Assembly (NCBI RefSeq): GCF_003970915.1
Contig: NZ_RXOF01000004.1
Coordinates: 310,001-374,000 of the forward strand
Length of the DNA: 64,000 nucleotides
Reading direction: 5' to 3'
Source of the DNA: Hymenobacter gummosus
Lineage (GTDB): Bacteria; Bacteroidota; Bacteroidia; Cytophagales; Hymenobacteraceae
Numbering within the stretch: position 1 is the stretch's first letter; each line of letters starts with the position of its first letter. The notes under the pieces are model-generated. The model did no database searches, was not told the origin of the DNA, and saw only the letters and a program-made list of their open reading frames with translations. Positions 35,895 to 43,451 of this stretch are shown here, piece by piece. The position numbers and the translations under genes are program-made.

Positions 35895-36006
35895 TCCTAG
35901 GGCAGAACGACGCCCCTCGGGGCGTCGCGCGGGGTTGAGGGTAAGGGGTGCTACCGACAAGGTCGGCAGGAAACGGCGCTAAACAATCGATTGCGCCCCA
36001 TAAAAA

Positions 36007-36038
36007 CTCCGGCAACGTTGTCGCAAACGTTGCCGGAG
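36007..36038. promoter_or_regulatory. Perfect 13-bp inverted repeat: candidate LacI operator and/or uxaC terminator
   Basis: CTCCGGCAACGTT - GTCGCA - AACGTTGCCGGAG. Its core, AACGTTGTCGNNAACGTTGC-like, matches the sites at 48823 and 54212. On the minus strand the hairpin is followed by TTTTTA only a few bases after the uxaC stop, so it can also terminate. Dual use is inferred. Confidence 0.65.
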
Positions 36039-36045
36039 CATTGGG

Positions 36046-37488
36046 TTACTGAACGTCGGCCGTTGCCGGGGCCGGGGCCGCTACCGGCTCGAAGCCGAAG
36101 TATTCCTTGGCGTTGCCGTAACAGATGTTCTGCACCATCTGGCCCAGCAGCTCCATGTCGGCCGGCAGCTCGCCGTTTTCCACGTCGTTGCCGAGCAGGT
36201 TGCAGAGGATGCGGCGGAAATACTCGTGGCGCGGGTAGCTCAGGAAGGAGCGCGAGTCGGTGAGCATGCCCACGAAGCGGCTCAAGAGGCCCATGTTGGA
36301 AAGGGCGTTGATCTGCCGCTCCATGCCGTCTTTCTGATCGAGGAACCACCAGCCCGAGCCGAACTGCATCTTGCCCGCCACCGAGCCGTCCTGGAAGTTG
36401 CCAATCATGGTGGCGAACAGCTCGTTGTCGGCCGGGTTCAGGTTGTACAGAATCGTCTTGGCCAGCTTGTCCTGCGTGTCCAGCCGGTCGAGGAACTTGG
36501 CCAGGGCCGGGGCCTGCGCGAAGTCGCCGATGGAGTCCCAGCCGGTGTCGGGGCCGAGCTGGCGCAGCATGCGGGCGTTGTTGTTGCGCAGGGCACCGAG
36601 GTGAAACTGCTGGGTCCAGCCCTTCTCCCAATCCAGCTCCGCGAGGAACACCAGCATGGCCGACTTAAACTGCAGGATTTCCTGCGGCTCCAGCTTCGCG
36701 CCGCCGCGCACCTTGGCGAAGATGGCGCTGATGTCGGCCTCGGTGTAGTCGGCGGCGTAAATCTGCTCCAGGCCGTGGTCGGAGAGGCGGCAGCCCAGGG
36801 CGGCGAAGTAGTCGTGGCGCACGCGCAGGGCCAGCAGCAGGTCCTGGTAGGTGAGGATTTCCACCGCCGCCGAGGCGCCCAGCTTATCCAAGTAGGCGTT
36901 ATAGGCAGCCGGGTCTTCCGGCGCCATGGCCTTGTCGGGGCGGAAGGTGGGCAGCACCTGCACCTCGAAGCCGCTGGCGGCAATGGCGCGGTGGTGCTCC
37001 AGCGAGTCGGCCGGGTCGTCGGTGGTGCAGAGCGTGGCTACGTTCATCTTGCGCAGCAGCCCGCGCACGGAGTATTCGGGCGTGCGCAGCAGGGCCGAGC
37101 AGTGGTCGTAGATGCGGCGGGCGGACTCCTTGTTGAGCAGCTCGGTCACGCCGAAGTAGCGCTGCAGCTCCAGGTGGGTCCAGTGGTAAAGCGGGTTGCG
37201 CAGGGTCTGCGGCACCGTCTCGGCCCACTTCTCGAACTTCTCCCAGTCGGAGGCGTCGCCGGTGATGTAGCGCTCCGCCACCCCGTTGGTGCGCATGGCC
37301 CGCCACTTGTAATGGTCGCCGTAGAGCCAGATCTGGGTCAGGTTCTCGAACTGCTTGTCCTCCGCTATCTGGTCGGGCAGCAGGTGGTTGTGGTAGTCGA
37401 TTATCGGCATCGGCTGCGCAAACTCGTGGTAGAGCGTGCGGGCCGTTTCCGTCTGCAGCAGGAAGTCGGGGCCGAGGAAAGGCTTCAT
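36046..37488 (-). CDS. uxaC: Glucuronate/galacturonate isomerase
   Basis: Uronate isomerase of 480 residues, amidohydrolase-like TIM barrel. It converts D-galacturonate to D-tagaturonate (and glucuronate to fructuronate). Features: IIDYHNHLLPDQI (metal-site HxH) near residue 35, QIWLYGDHYKWRAMRTNGV and ATLCTTDDPADSLEHH, and a C-terminal SDSRSFLSYPRHEYFRRIL-like block (TDSRSFLSYPRHEYFRRIL). Full length. Separated from uxaA by a palindromic element. Confidence 0.95.
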   Translation of the reverse strand: MKPFLGPDFLLQTETARTLYHEFAQPMPIIDYHNHLLPDQIAEDKQFENLTQIWLYGDHYKWRAMRTNGVAERYITGDASDWEKFEKWAETVPQTLRNPLYHWTHLELQRYFGVTELLNKESARRIYDHCSALLRTPEYSVRGLLRKMNVATLCTTDDPADSLEHHRAIAASGFEVQVLPTFRPDKAMAPEDPAAYNAYLDKLGASAAVEILTYQDLLLALRVRHDYFAALGCRLSDHGLEQIYAADYTEADISAIFAKVRGGAKLEPQEILQFKSAMLVFLAELDWEKGWTQQFHLGALRNNNARMLRQLGPDTGWDSIGDFAQAPALAKFLDRLDTQDKLAKTILYNLNPADNELFATMIGNFQDGSVAGKMQFGSGWWFLDQKDGMERQINALSNMGLLSRFVGMLTDSRSFLSYPRHEYFRRILCNLLGNDVENGELPADMELLGQMVQNICYGNAKEYFGFEPVAAPAPATADVQ

Positions 37489-37507
37489 GGTGGGGAAAGT
37501 CGGAATG

Positions 37508-37605
37508 TAGCGCGGGCTTCAGCCCGCGTTTGGCTGGTCGATGTTCGGAAATGACCGGGCCGAATAGATTACTACCTGACGGACGCGGGCTAAAGCCCGC
37601 GCTAC
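37508..37605. repeat. Palindromic element with GCGGGCTTCAGCCCGC arms; overlaps the uxaA stop
   Basis: GTAGCGCGGGCTTCAGCCCG (from 37508) is matched by CGGGCTAAAGCCCGCGCTAC (to 37605) with one difference; each arm is itself palindromic. The right arm contains the stop codon of uxaA (complement of CTA, 37602-37604). The same word pattern forms the core of the element at 52208. Confidence 0.8.
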
Positions 37606-39254
37606 AGGCTTACGCCGCGCTTCCAGGGAATGAAATCGGTCTGGCCGTGGCGCACGGCGGCCACTTCCTCGCCGCTGGCGACGCGGATGACGTAGTCGAG
37701 AATCCGTTCCCCGGCCTGCTCGATGGTTTCTTCGCCGTCGATGATGGTGCCGGTGTTCAGGTCGATGATGTCGGGCATGCGCTTGGCCAGCGGGGTGTTG
37801 GTCGAAATCTTCACCACCGGAGCAATGGGGTTGCCGGTGGGCGTGCCCAGGCCGGTGGTGAACAGCACCACGTTGGCGCCCGAGCCCACCTCGGCCGTGG
37901 TCGATTCCACGTCGTTGCCGGGGGTGCAGAGCAGGTTCAGACCCGGCTTGGTCACGGGCTCGGGGTAGTCGAGCACGGCCACCACGGGCGAGGAACCGCC
38001 CTTGCGGGCCGCGCCGGCCGATTTCATGGCGTCCGTCAGCAGCCCGTCGCGGATGTTGCCGGGCGAGGGGTTCATGTCGAAGCCCGAGCCGACTGCTACG
38101 GCCGAGTCGCTGTAGGCCTTCATCAGGGAGCTGAACCGCTCGGCGGTTTCTTTATCGACGGAGCGGTCTACCAGTTCCTGCTCCACGCCGTTCAGCTCGG
38201 GGAATTCGGCCAGGATAACCGAGCCGCCCAGGGCCACCAGCATGTCGGAGACGTGGCCCACGGCGGGGTTGGCCGAGATGCCCGAGAAGCCGTCGGAGCC
38301 GCCGCATTCCAGGCCGATGCACAGCTTGCTCAGCGGGGCGGGCTGGCGCTGCAGGGCGTTGGCCTGCATCAGGCCGGCGAAAGTCTGGCGCAGGGCGGTG
38401 CTGACCAGGCTTTCCTCGGTACCGATTTTCTGCTGCTCCAGGATGTAGAGCGGCTTGCTGAAGTTGGCGTCGCGCTTGCGGATTTCGTCCTGCAGCATCG
38501 ATACCTGCGCGTTCTGGCAGCCCAGGCTCAACACGGTAGCGCCGGCCACGTTCGGGTGGGTGATGTAGCCGGCGAGCAGGCCGCAGAGCGTCTGGGCGTC
38601 CTGGCGGATGCCGCCGCAGCCGCCCTCGTGGGTCAGGAACCGCACGCCGTCTACGTTCGGGAACAGCCTGGGCTTCTGGTGCTGGTTTAGCGCGGTTTGC
38701 AGGTCGGCCTGCAGGATTTCCTCCACCGACTTACCGGCCTGCATCAGCTGAATCAGCTCCTGCGTCTGCGGCTGGTAGCTTTTCTTGCGGCCGTAGCCCA
38801 GGTCATGCACCAGGGCTTCTTCCAGTACCTGGATGTTGCGGTTTTCGCAGAACACCAGCGGGATGACCAGCCAGTAGTTGGCCGTGCCCACCTGCCCGTC
38901 GGCGCGGTGGTAGCCCATGAAGGTGCGGTCCTGCCACTTCTCCACGTTCGGCACCGGCCAGGAAGCGCGGTGCGCGCCGTGCTCGTCGTAGGAGTTGGTG
39001 GCGTGCTTGATGTTCGAGGTCGTGAGCAGGCCGCCCTGCGGAATGGCTTCGCGGACTTTGCCCACCAGCACCCCGTACATGGTCACGGAGTCGCCGACCT
39101 GGAAGTCCTGCAAAGCCAGCTTGTGCTTGGCCGGAATGGCCGCTACGGTCTTGATGGCGCCATCTTCCCACGGAATGGTGGTGCCGGCCGGCAGGTCCTG
39201 CAGGGCGACGAGTACGTTGTCGTGGGGGTGGATTTTGGCTACTAGGTGTTTCAT
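37602..39254 (-). CDS. uxaA: Altronate dehydratase
   Basis: A 550-residue cytoplasmic dehydratase that converts D-altronate to 2-keto-3-deoxygluconate. It has an N-terminal SAF domain (about 1-95: IHPHDNVLVALQDL, HKLALQDF) and a long C-terminal GD_AH domain (about 110-550: GGCGGIRQDAQTLCGLLAGY, IGLECGGSDGFSGISANPA, cysteines likely for an Fe-S or metal site). Its stop codon lies in a repeat arm. Between uxaB and uxaC; same strand. Confidence 0.94.
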   Translation of the reverse strand: MKHLVAKIHPHDNVLVALQDLPAGTTIPWEDGAIKTVAAIPAKHKLALQDFQVGDSVTMYGVLVGKVREAIPQGGLLTTSNIKHATNSYDEHGAHRASWPVPNVEKWQDRTFMGYHRADGQVGTANYWLVIPLVFCENRNIQVLEEALVHDLGYGRKKSYQPQTQELIQLMQAGKSVEEILQADLQTALNQHQKPRLFPNVDGVRFLTHEGGCGGIRQDAQTLCGLLAGYITHPNVAGATVLSLGCQNAQVSMLQDEIRKRDANFSKPLYILEQQKIGTEESLVSTALRQTFAGLMQANALQRQPAPLSKLCIGLECGGSDGFSGISANPAVGHVSDMLVALGGSVILAEFPELNGVEQELVDRSVDKETAERFSSLMKAYSDSAVAVGSGFDMNPSPGNIRDGLLTDAMKSAGAARKGGSSPVVAVLDYPEPVTKPGLNLLCTPGNDVESTTAEVGSGANVVLFTTGLGTPTGNPIAPVVKISTNTPLAKRMPDIIDLNTGTIIDGEETIEQAGERILDYVIRVASGEEVAAVRHGQTDFIPWKRGVSL

Positions 39255-39267
39255 TGCTGGGTTCTCC

Positions 39268-39442
39268 TGAACGTCATTCCGAGCGAAGTCGAGGAATCTC
39301 GCGTGCTGACGTCCGGGAGTATTTTCTGTTCAACGAGGAAGTCACTATCAAGCGAGATGTCTCGGCTTCGCTCGACATGACGGGCTTATTTTAACTGAAC
39401 AACGAAGCGGTAGAGATGCTTCGCGGGCTCAGCATGACGTTC
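39268..39442. repeat. REP-A element, double copy
   Basis: AACGTCATTCCGAGCGAAGT and CAGCATGACGTTCTAAC close the element; AAGCGAGATGTCTCGGCTTC and AAGCGGTAGAGATGCTTCG are internal arms. It splits the uxaB and uxaA genes by about 195 bp. Confidence 0.8.
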
Positions 39443-39449
39443 TAACAAA

Positions 39450-40970
39450 CTACGCCGTGACTTCGCTGTTGAGCTGCTTGGCCACGGTGGCGTACACGCC
39501 TTCTTCCAGCATCTGCTGCAGGTAGCTGGCTACGGCGGCGGCGAAGCCGGGCAGCGCGTTCAGGTCGTGGTTCCACAGCACCTGGTTGTGCAGCACGATG
39601 GTCACCAGCTCGGCGGGCGTGAGGCGCTGCCAGAGGTCGGCGAAGTAGCCGGCCTTTTCGTCCTGGATGGGGTACTCCTCCCCGCTCAGCTCGCCGTACC
39701 AGGTCTGATCTTTCTGGTGGGTGCCGCGCATAAACAGCAGGTAGGCCGCGAAGCCCAGCGCGGCGCACTGCGGTACCTGGCGCGTTTGCTCGTAGTAGTG
39801 CACCAGCGTGGCCACGTTGCGCATCTGCATCTTGGCCGTGTAGTTCAGCGTGATGGCCAGCCAGCGGTGCTCGATGAAGGGGTTGCGGAACCGGTCGAGC
39901 ACGTCCCGGGCAAAGGCCCGCGACACCTGCTCATCAATCTTGTAGGGAATGCCGGGGCGCAGGTTGTCCAGCATCAGCTTGCTGATGAACTGGCCCAGCA
40001 CTTCGTCTTCCATCGCGCCGCGCACCGTCTCGAAGCCGCTCAGGAAAGCCAGGCCGCAGCTCAGCGTGTGCGTGCCGTTGAGCATCCGCAGCTTCAGCTC
40101 CCGGAACTGGTTGATGTCGGGCTGCACAATGACGCCCTTGTCGGCCTGCTCGAACGACAGCACCTCACGCACGTGCTCGTCGCCCTCGATGGCCCAGAGG
40201 CGGTATACCTCCGACATGGTGAGCAGGTCGTCGTCGTAGCCCAGCTCCTCGGTGAGGGCGTTGTAGGCGGCCACGTCGGGGCGGCCCGGCACGATGCGGT
40301 CCACCAGGGAGTTGCAGCAGGTGTTGGCCGCTTCCAGCCAGTCGATGAAGTCGGCTTCCAGCTCGTTGCGGTGGGCCAGCTCCAGCAAGATGGCTTCGAG
40401 CTTGCGGCCGTTGTCGGGCACCAGCTCGGTGGGCACGATAACCAGGCCCTTGCTCTTGTCGCCCTTGAAGGCCTTCCAGCGCACGTAGAGCACGGCCAGC
40501 AGCTTGCCGGGGAACGACACCGGCGGCGACTGACGGATGTCGTCGGCCACCAGCTGAATGCCCACTTCGGTGGTGTTGCTGATGACCACCTGCAGGTCGG
40601 GCGTCTGGGCGAAGCGCAGGATTTCGGCCCACTGGCTTTTGGCCGACAGCACGCGGCTGATGGCCGAGCTGACCACGTTTTCTTCCACCTGCTGGCCGTC
40701 CTCGATGCCACGAATGCAGAGCGTATACAGCCCGTTCTGGCGCGCGAAGGCGTTGATGTCGCCGCCGTCGGTGCTTTTCACCACCACGATGCGGCCGTTG
40801 AAGATGCCCTGGCGGTTGGCTTTGTCGATAAGGTAGTCGGGCAGGCCGCGCAGCAGCACGCCGGTGCCGAACTGCAGGACCTTTTCGGGCAGGTCGAGGT
40901 GGGCCGCTTCGGGAAGCGAAACTGCCGGGCTGGCAGCGGCCAGGGCCGTGGTGCGAGACAAGTAGCTCAT
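39450..40970 (-). CDS. uxaB: Tagaturonate reductase (altronate oxidoreductase)
   Basis: A 506-residue NAD-dependent mannitol-dehydrogenase-type enzyme that reduces tagaturonate to altronate. Rossmann region: EKVLQFGTGVLLRGLPDYLI (about 29-48); polyol-specific parts follow, VIVPTELVPDNGRKL, ANTCCNSLVDRIVPGRPD, LRMLNGTHTLSCGLAFLSG with the catalytic Asn/His pair. Sits 16 bp after the CE8-PL10 gene, so probably cotranscribed. Confidence 0.94.
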   Translation of the reverse strand: MSYLSRTTALAAASPAVSLPEAAHLDLPEKVLQFGTGVLLRGLPDYLIDKANRQGIFNGRIVVVKSTDGGDINAFARQNGLYTLCIRGIEDGQQVEENVVSSAISRVLSAKSQWAEILRFAQTPDLQVVISNTTEVGIQLVADDIRQSPPVSFPGKLLAVLYVRWKAFKGDKSKGLVIVPTELVPDNGRKLEAILLELAHRNELEADFIDWLEAANTCCNSLVDRIVPGRPDVAAYNALTEELGYDDDLLTMSEVYRLWAIEGDEHVREVLSFEQADKGVIVQPDINQFRELKLRMLNGTHTLSCGLAFLSGFETVRGAMEDEVLGQFISKLMLDNLRPGIPYKIDEQVSRAFARDVLDRFRNPFIEHRWLAITLNYTAKMQMRNVATLVHYYEQTRQVPQCAALGFAAYLLFMRGTHQKDQTWYGELSGEEYPIQDEKAGYFADLWQRLTPAELVTIVLHNQVLWNHDLNALPGFAAAVASYLQQMLEEGVYATVAKQLNSEVTA

Positions 40971-40986
40971 GGGTGGTATTCTCTTC

Positions 40987-43059
40987 TTATAGTCTGCTCT
41001 TTCCGTTCACCCACTGGTGTTGCCATTTGGGGTATGCTTTGACCAGGATTTTCTCCGGCCAGGTGCCGTTGTAGGCGTAGCCCACGCGGCGTTCGTGCTC
41101 GATGTCGGCCAGGGAGGCGTGCTTCACCCCGTCGCGGCCAACGTAAATCGGCTGATTGGTTTCCAGGTCGTAGAAACGCGCCCACAAAGTAGCGCCGGGC
41201 TCGGCCACGACTCTCCTGTCCTTACCTGTTGGCTGCGCCGGGTCGTCCACGTCCTTGACCGCAAAGCCCGGCATTTTCACCGCGTTCAGCCAGGCCACGG
41301 CAGCCTCTATGCTGCGCTTGATTTCGGGCGTGGGATTGTCCACGTCCATCAGGAACTCCACGATGCCCACCGTCTCCATACCGCTCAGCGAAGCCAGCTC
41401 AAAGGCGCGGGCCTTGCAGGGCAGCAGGGTGCGGCGGTCGTGCTGGGCACACCAGGCGGTGAGCTTGCCCTTTTGCACGTACTGGGTGCGCAGAATGCAG
41501 CTGATGCCGCGCTGCACGGCCTGCTGGGCCTGCGGCACCAGCGAGAAGTCCACCAGGGCATAGTCGCCCTGCTTGTCGGCCACGCCCTTAAGCAGGCGCA
41601 GGGCCCGGATCATGGCGTTGTCGTTGTAGGTAATCTGGGCGCGGTAGGAAGACGAATCGGGGTAAAACTGCGGGAAGCCCCCGTTCTTGTGCTGCATCAG
41701 CAGCAGGTAGCGGATGCCGCGCTCGGCCGCCTGCCGGTAGGCCGGGTTGCTGGTGCGCTTGAAGGCCCCGAGCAGGTAGGTTATTTCGCGGGTCGTGGCG
41801 TTGTTGTCGATGGTGGCGTCCTTGCGGCCGGCGTCCTTGCGCGTGGCGGCCCGCTCGGCCGTAGTCATCGGGTGCGAGTAATCCACCTTCTTCTCCCCTA
41901 CTGCCTTGGGCCAGCCCCCGATGGCGCGCTGGTACACCAGCATGCGCTCGGCCATGGAGTCCTGAGCAACGGCCACCGCCGGCGCGGCAGGTGCGGCCGG
42001 AGCAGCTTGCTGGGCGCCGGGCGTCTTGCTCTCCGGGTTCCAGCGGCCGCCGAAGGTCCAGGCGGCGTTAATCTGCTTGGCCGTCGGGGCGCCTTCGGCC
42101 GTGCTCAGGTTGTCCCGGTGCCAGGCGAAGTCGCCGCCTTTGCGGTGGCAGCCCGAGTAGTACACCCGGCGGCCCCACACCGGCGTGCCGGGGCCGGAGG
42201 GCGCGTGGTAGATGTCGGCGTCGGCCATGTTCTGCGGGAACTTGCAGCCGATGAGGTAAAACTGCGACTCGCGGTGGTAGCGGCCCAGCTTGAAGCCCGG
42301 GTCACCCTCGAAGCGGCAGTTTTTGAGGACGGTCTTGGAGTCCTTATGGCCGGAGCCGTCGTGCCAGATGGCGGCCGAGGTGTTGTGGCAGATAAAGCGG
42401 CAGTTTTCGGCGTAGGCCCAGCCGCGCGGGCAGTAGAAGTCCACTCCGCCTTCCATGGTGCAGTCTTTGAAGTAGAACTGTCCGCCCTCGGTGTCCCAGG
42501 GGCTGACGGTGTCGCCGCCGTAGGCCCGGAAGGTACACCGCACAAACTTCATCCGGGGCGAGCCGGCGAAGGTGCGCAGGGCCATCTGGTGGGTGGTCTT
42601 CGTCAGCTTCTTCTTGCCCGTGGGGTCGGTGGGGCAGTTGATTTCCTGCTGCTCGGGCGCGTCCAGTCCGTAGCTGTTCACCACGGTCAGGTTCTCGAAA
42701 GTCAGGTCCGGCGCGTTGCGCACATTCACCGTGGCTACGCCCCAGTCGTCCTGGTTGCCGGCGCAGCGGGCGGCTTCGCGGGCCAACGACACGGTGATAA
42801 TCGTGCTCTTCTGGCTCTGCCCGCGCAGGGTCAGGTTCGCCTTGCCGTCGATGTAGAGCTGCTCGCGGTAGGTGCCCTTCTTGACGAAGATGGTGCGGGG
42901 CTTAGCGGCCTGGGCCGGCAGGCTGTTGATGGCCTCCTGAATGCTGCGAAACTGCCCCGAGCCGTCGGCGGCTACGGTGATTTGCTGGGCCGCAGCCGGG
43001 CAAGTCACGATAGTCAGCAGGCCCACGGCCAGCAGCAGGTTGGTCAGCCATTGTTTCAT
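40987..43059 (-). CDS. Bifunctional pectin methylesterase (CE8) - pectate lyase (PL10)
   Basis: Secreted 690-residue fusion. Signal peptide MKQWLTNLLLAVGLLTIVTC..AAAQ (start at 43059 preferred over 43074). CE8 right-handed beta-helix at about 25-330: ITVAADGSGQFRSIQEAINS, AYGGDTVSPWDTEGGQFYFK and GGVDFYCPRGWAYAENC. After a proline/alanine linker (about 355-370), PL10 at about 370-690: DNNATTREITYLLGAFK, NGGFPQFYPDSSSYRAQITY, TAWCAQHDRRTLLPCKARAFEL and VAEPGATLWARFYDLETNQP. De-esterification and cleavage of homogalacturonan are therefore joined in one chain. Such fusions occur in Bacteroidota pectin loci. Confidence 0.92.
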   Translation of the reverse strand: MKQWLTNLLLAVGLLTIVTCPAAAQQITVAADGSGQFRSIQEAINSLPAQAAKPRTIFVKKGTYREQLYIDGKANLTLRGQSQKSTIITVSLAREAARCAGNQDDWGVATVNVRNAPDLTFENLTVVNSYGLDAPEQQEINCPTDPTGKKKLTKTTHQMALRTFAGSPRMKFVRCTFRAYGGDTVSPWDTEGGQFYFKDCTMEGGVDFYCPRGWAYAENCRFICHNTSAAIWHDGSGHKDSKTVLKNCRFEGDPGFKLGRYHRESQFYLIGCKFPQNMADADIYHAPSGPGTPVWGRRVYYSGCHRKGGDFAWHRDNLSTAEGAPTAKQINAAWTFGGRWNPESKTPGAQQAAPAAPAAPAVAVAQDSMAERMLVYQRAIGGWPKAVGEKKVDYSHPMTTAERAATRKDAGRKDATIDNNATTREITYLLGAFKRTSNPAYRQAAERGIRYLLLMQHKNGGFPQFYPDSSSYRAQITYNDNAMIRALRLLKGVADKQGDYALVDFSLVPQAQQAVQRGISCILRTQYVQKGKLTAWCAQHDRRTLLPCKARAFELASLSGMETVGIVEFLMDVDNPTPEIKRSIEAAVAWLNAVKMPGFAVKDVDDPAQPTGKDRRVVAEPGATLWARFYDLETNQPIYVGRDGVKHASLADIEHERRVGYAYNGTWPEKILVKAYPKWQHQWVNGKSRL

Positions 43060-43098
43060 CACAGCGCGCATCACATTGCTCCCCGTCAGCCGGGGCCG

Positions 43099-43443
43099 TT
43101 ACACAAAATCTTCCCGCAGCGGGCTGAACGAGTCCAGCAGCACGCCCGCCTGCCGGCAGGTGGTGCCGTGCAGGGTGTTGCCGGGCACGAAGCAGGAGTC
43201 GCCCGGGCGCAGCACGCGGGTTTCGCCGGCTATGGTATACTCAAACTCCCCGCTTTCCACGTAGCTGGTCTGCGCGTGCGGGTGCTGGTGCTCGGCGCCC
43301 ACGGCGCCGGTTTCAAACGTGACCTTCACCAGCATCAGCGCCGGGCCGTAGGCCAGCACCTGCCGGCGCACGCCCTCGGCCACGACCTCCCCCGCGGGAA
43401 GGCCGTGGCCGGCGTGAAACAGCACGTGGGGTTCGGTGCTCAT
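43099..43443 (-). CDS. Cupin, KdgF-like (unsaturated uronate linearisation)
   Basis: A 114-residue single-domain cupin, start MSTEPHVLFH. Cupin motif 1: HQHPHAQTSYVESGEFEYTIAGE with H, H, Q and E ligands; motif 2: PGDSCFVPGNTLHGTTC. KdgF-type cupins speed the conversion of 4,5-unsaturated galacturonate, the lyase product, into the open-chain keto-uronate. The place between the PL10 fusion and susD fits this role; the specific function is inferred. Confidence 0.83.
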   Translation of the reverse strand: MSTEPHVLFHAGHGLPAGEVVAEGVRRQVLAYGPALMLVKVTFETGAVGAEHQHPHAQTSYVESGEFEYTIAGETRVLRPGDSCFVPGNTLHGTTCRQAGVLLDSFSPLREDFV

Positions 43444-43451
43444 CCGCTGGG

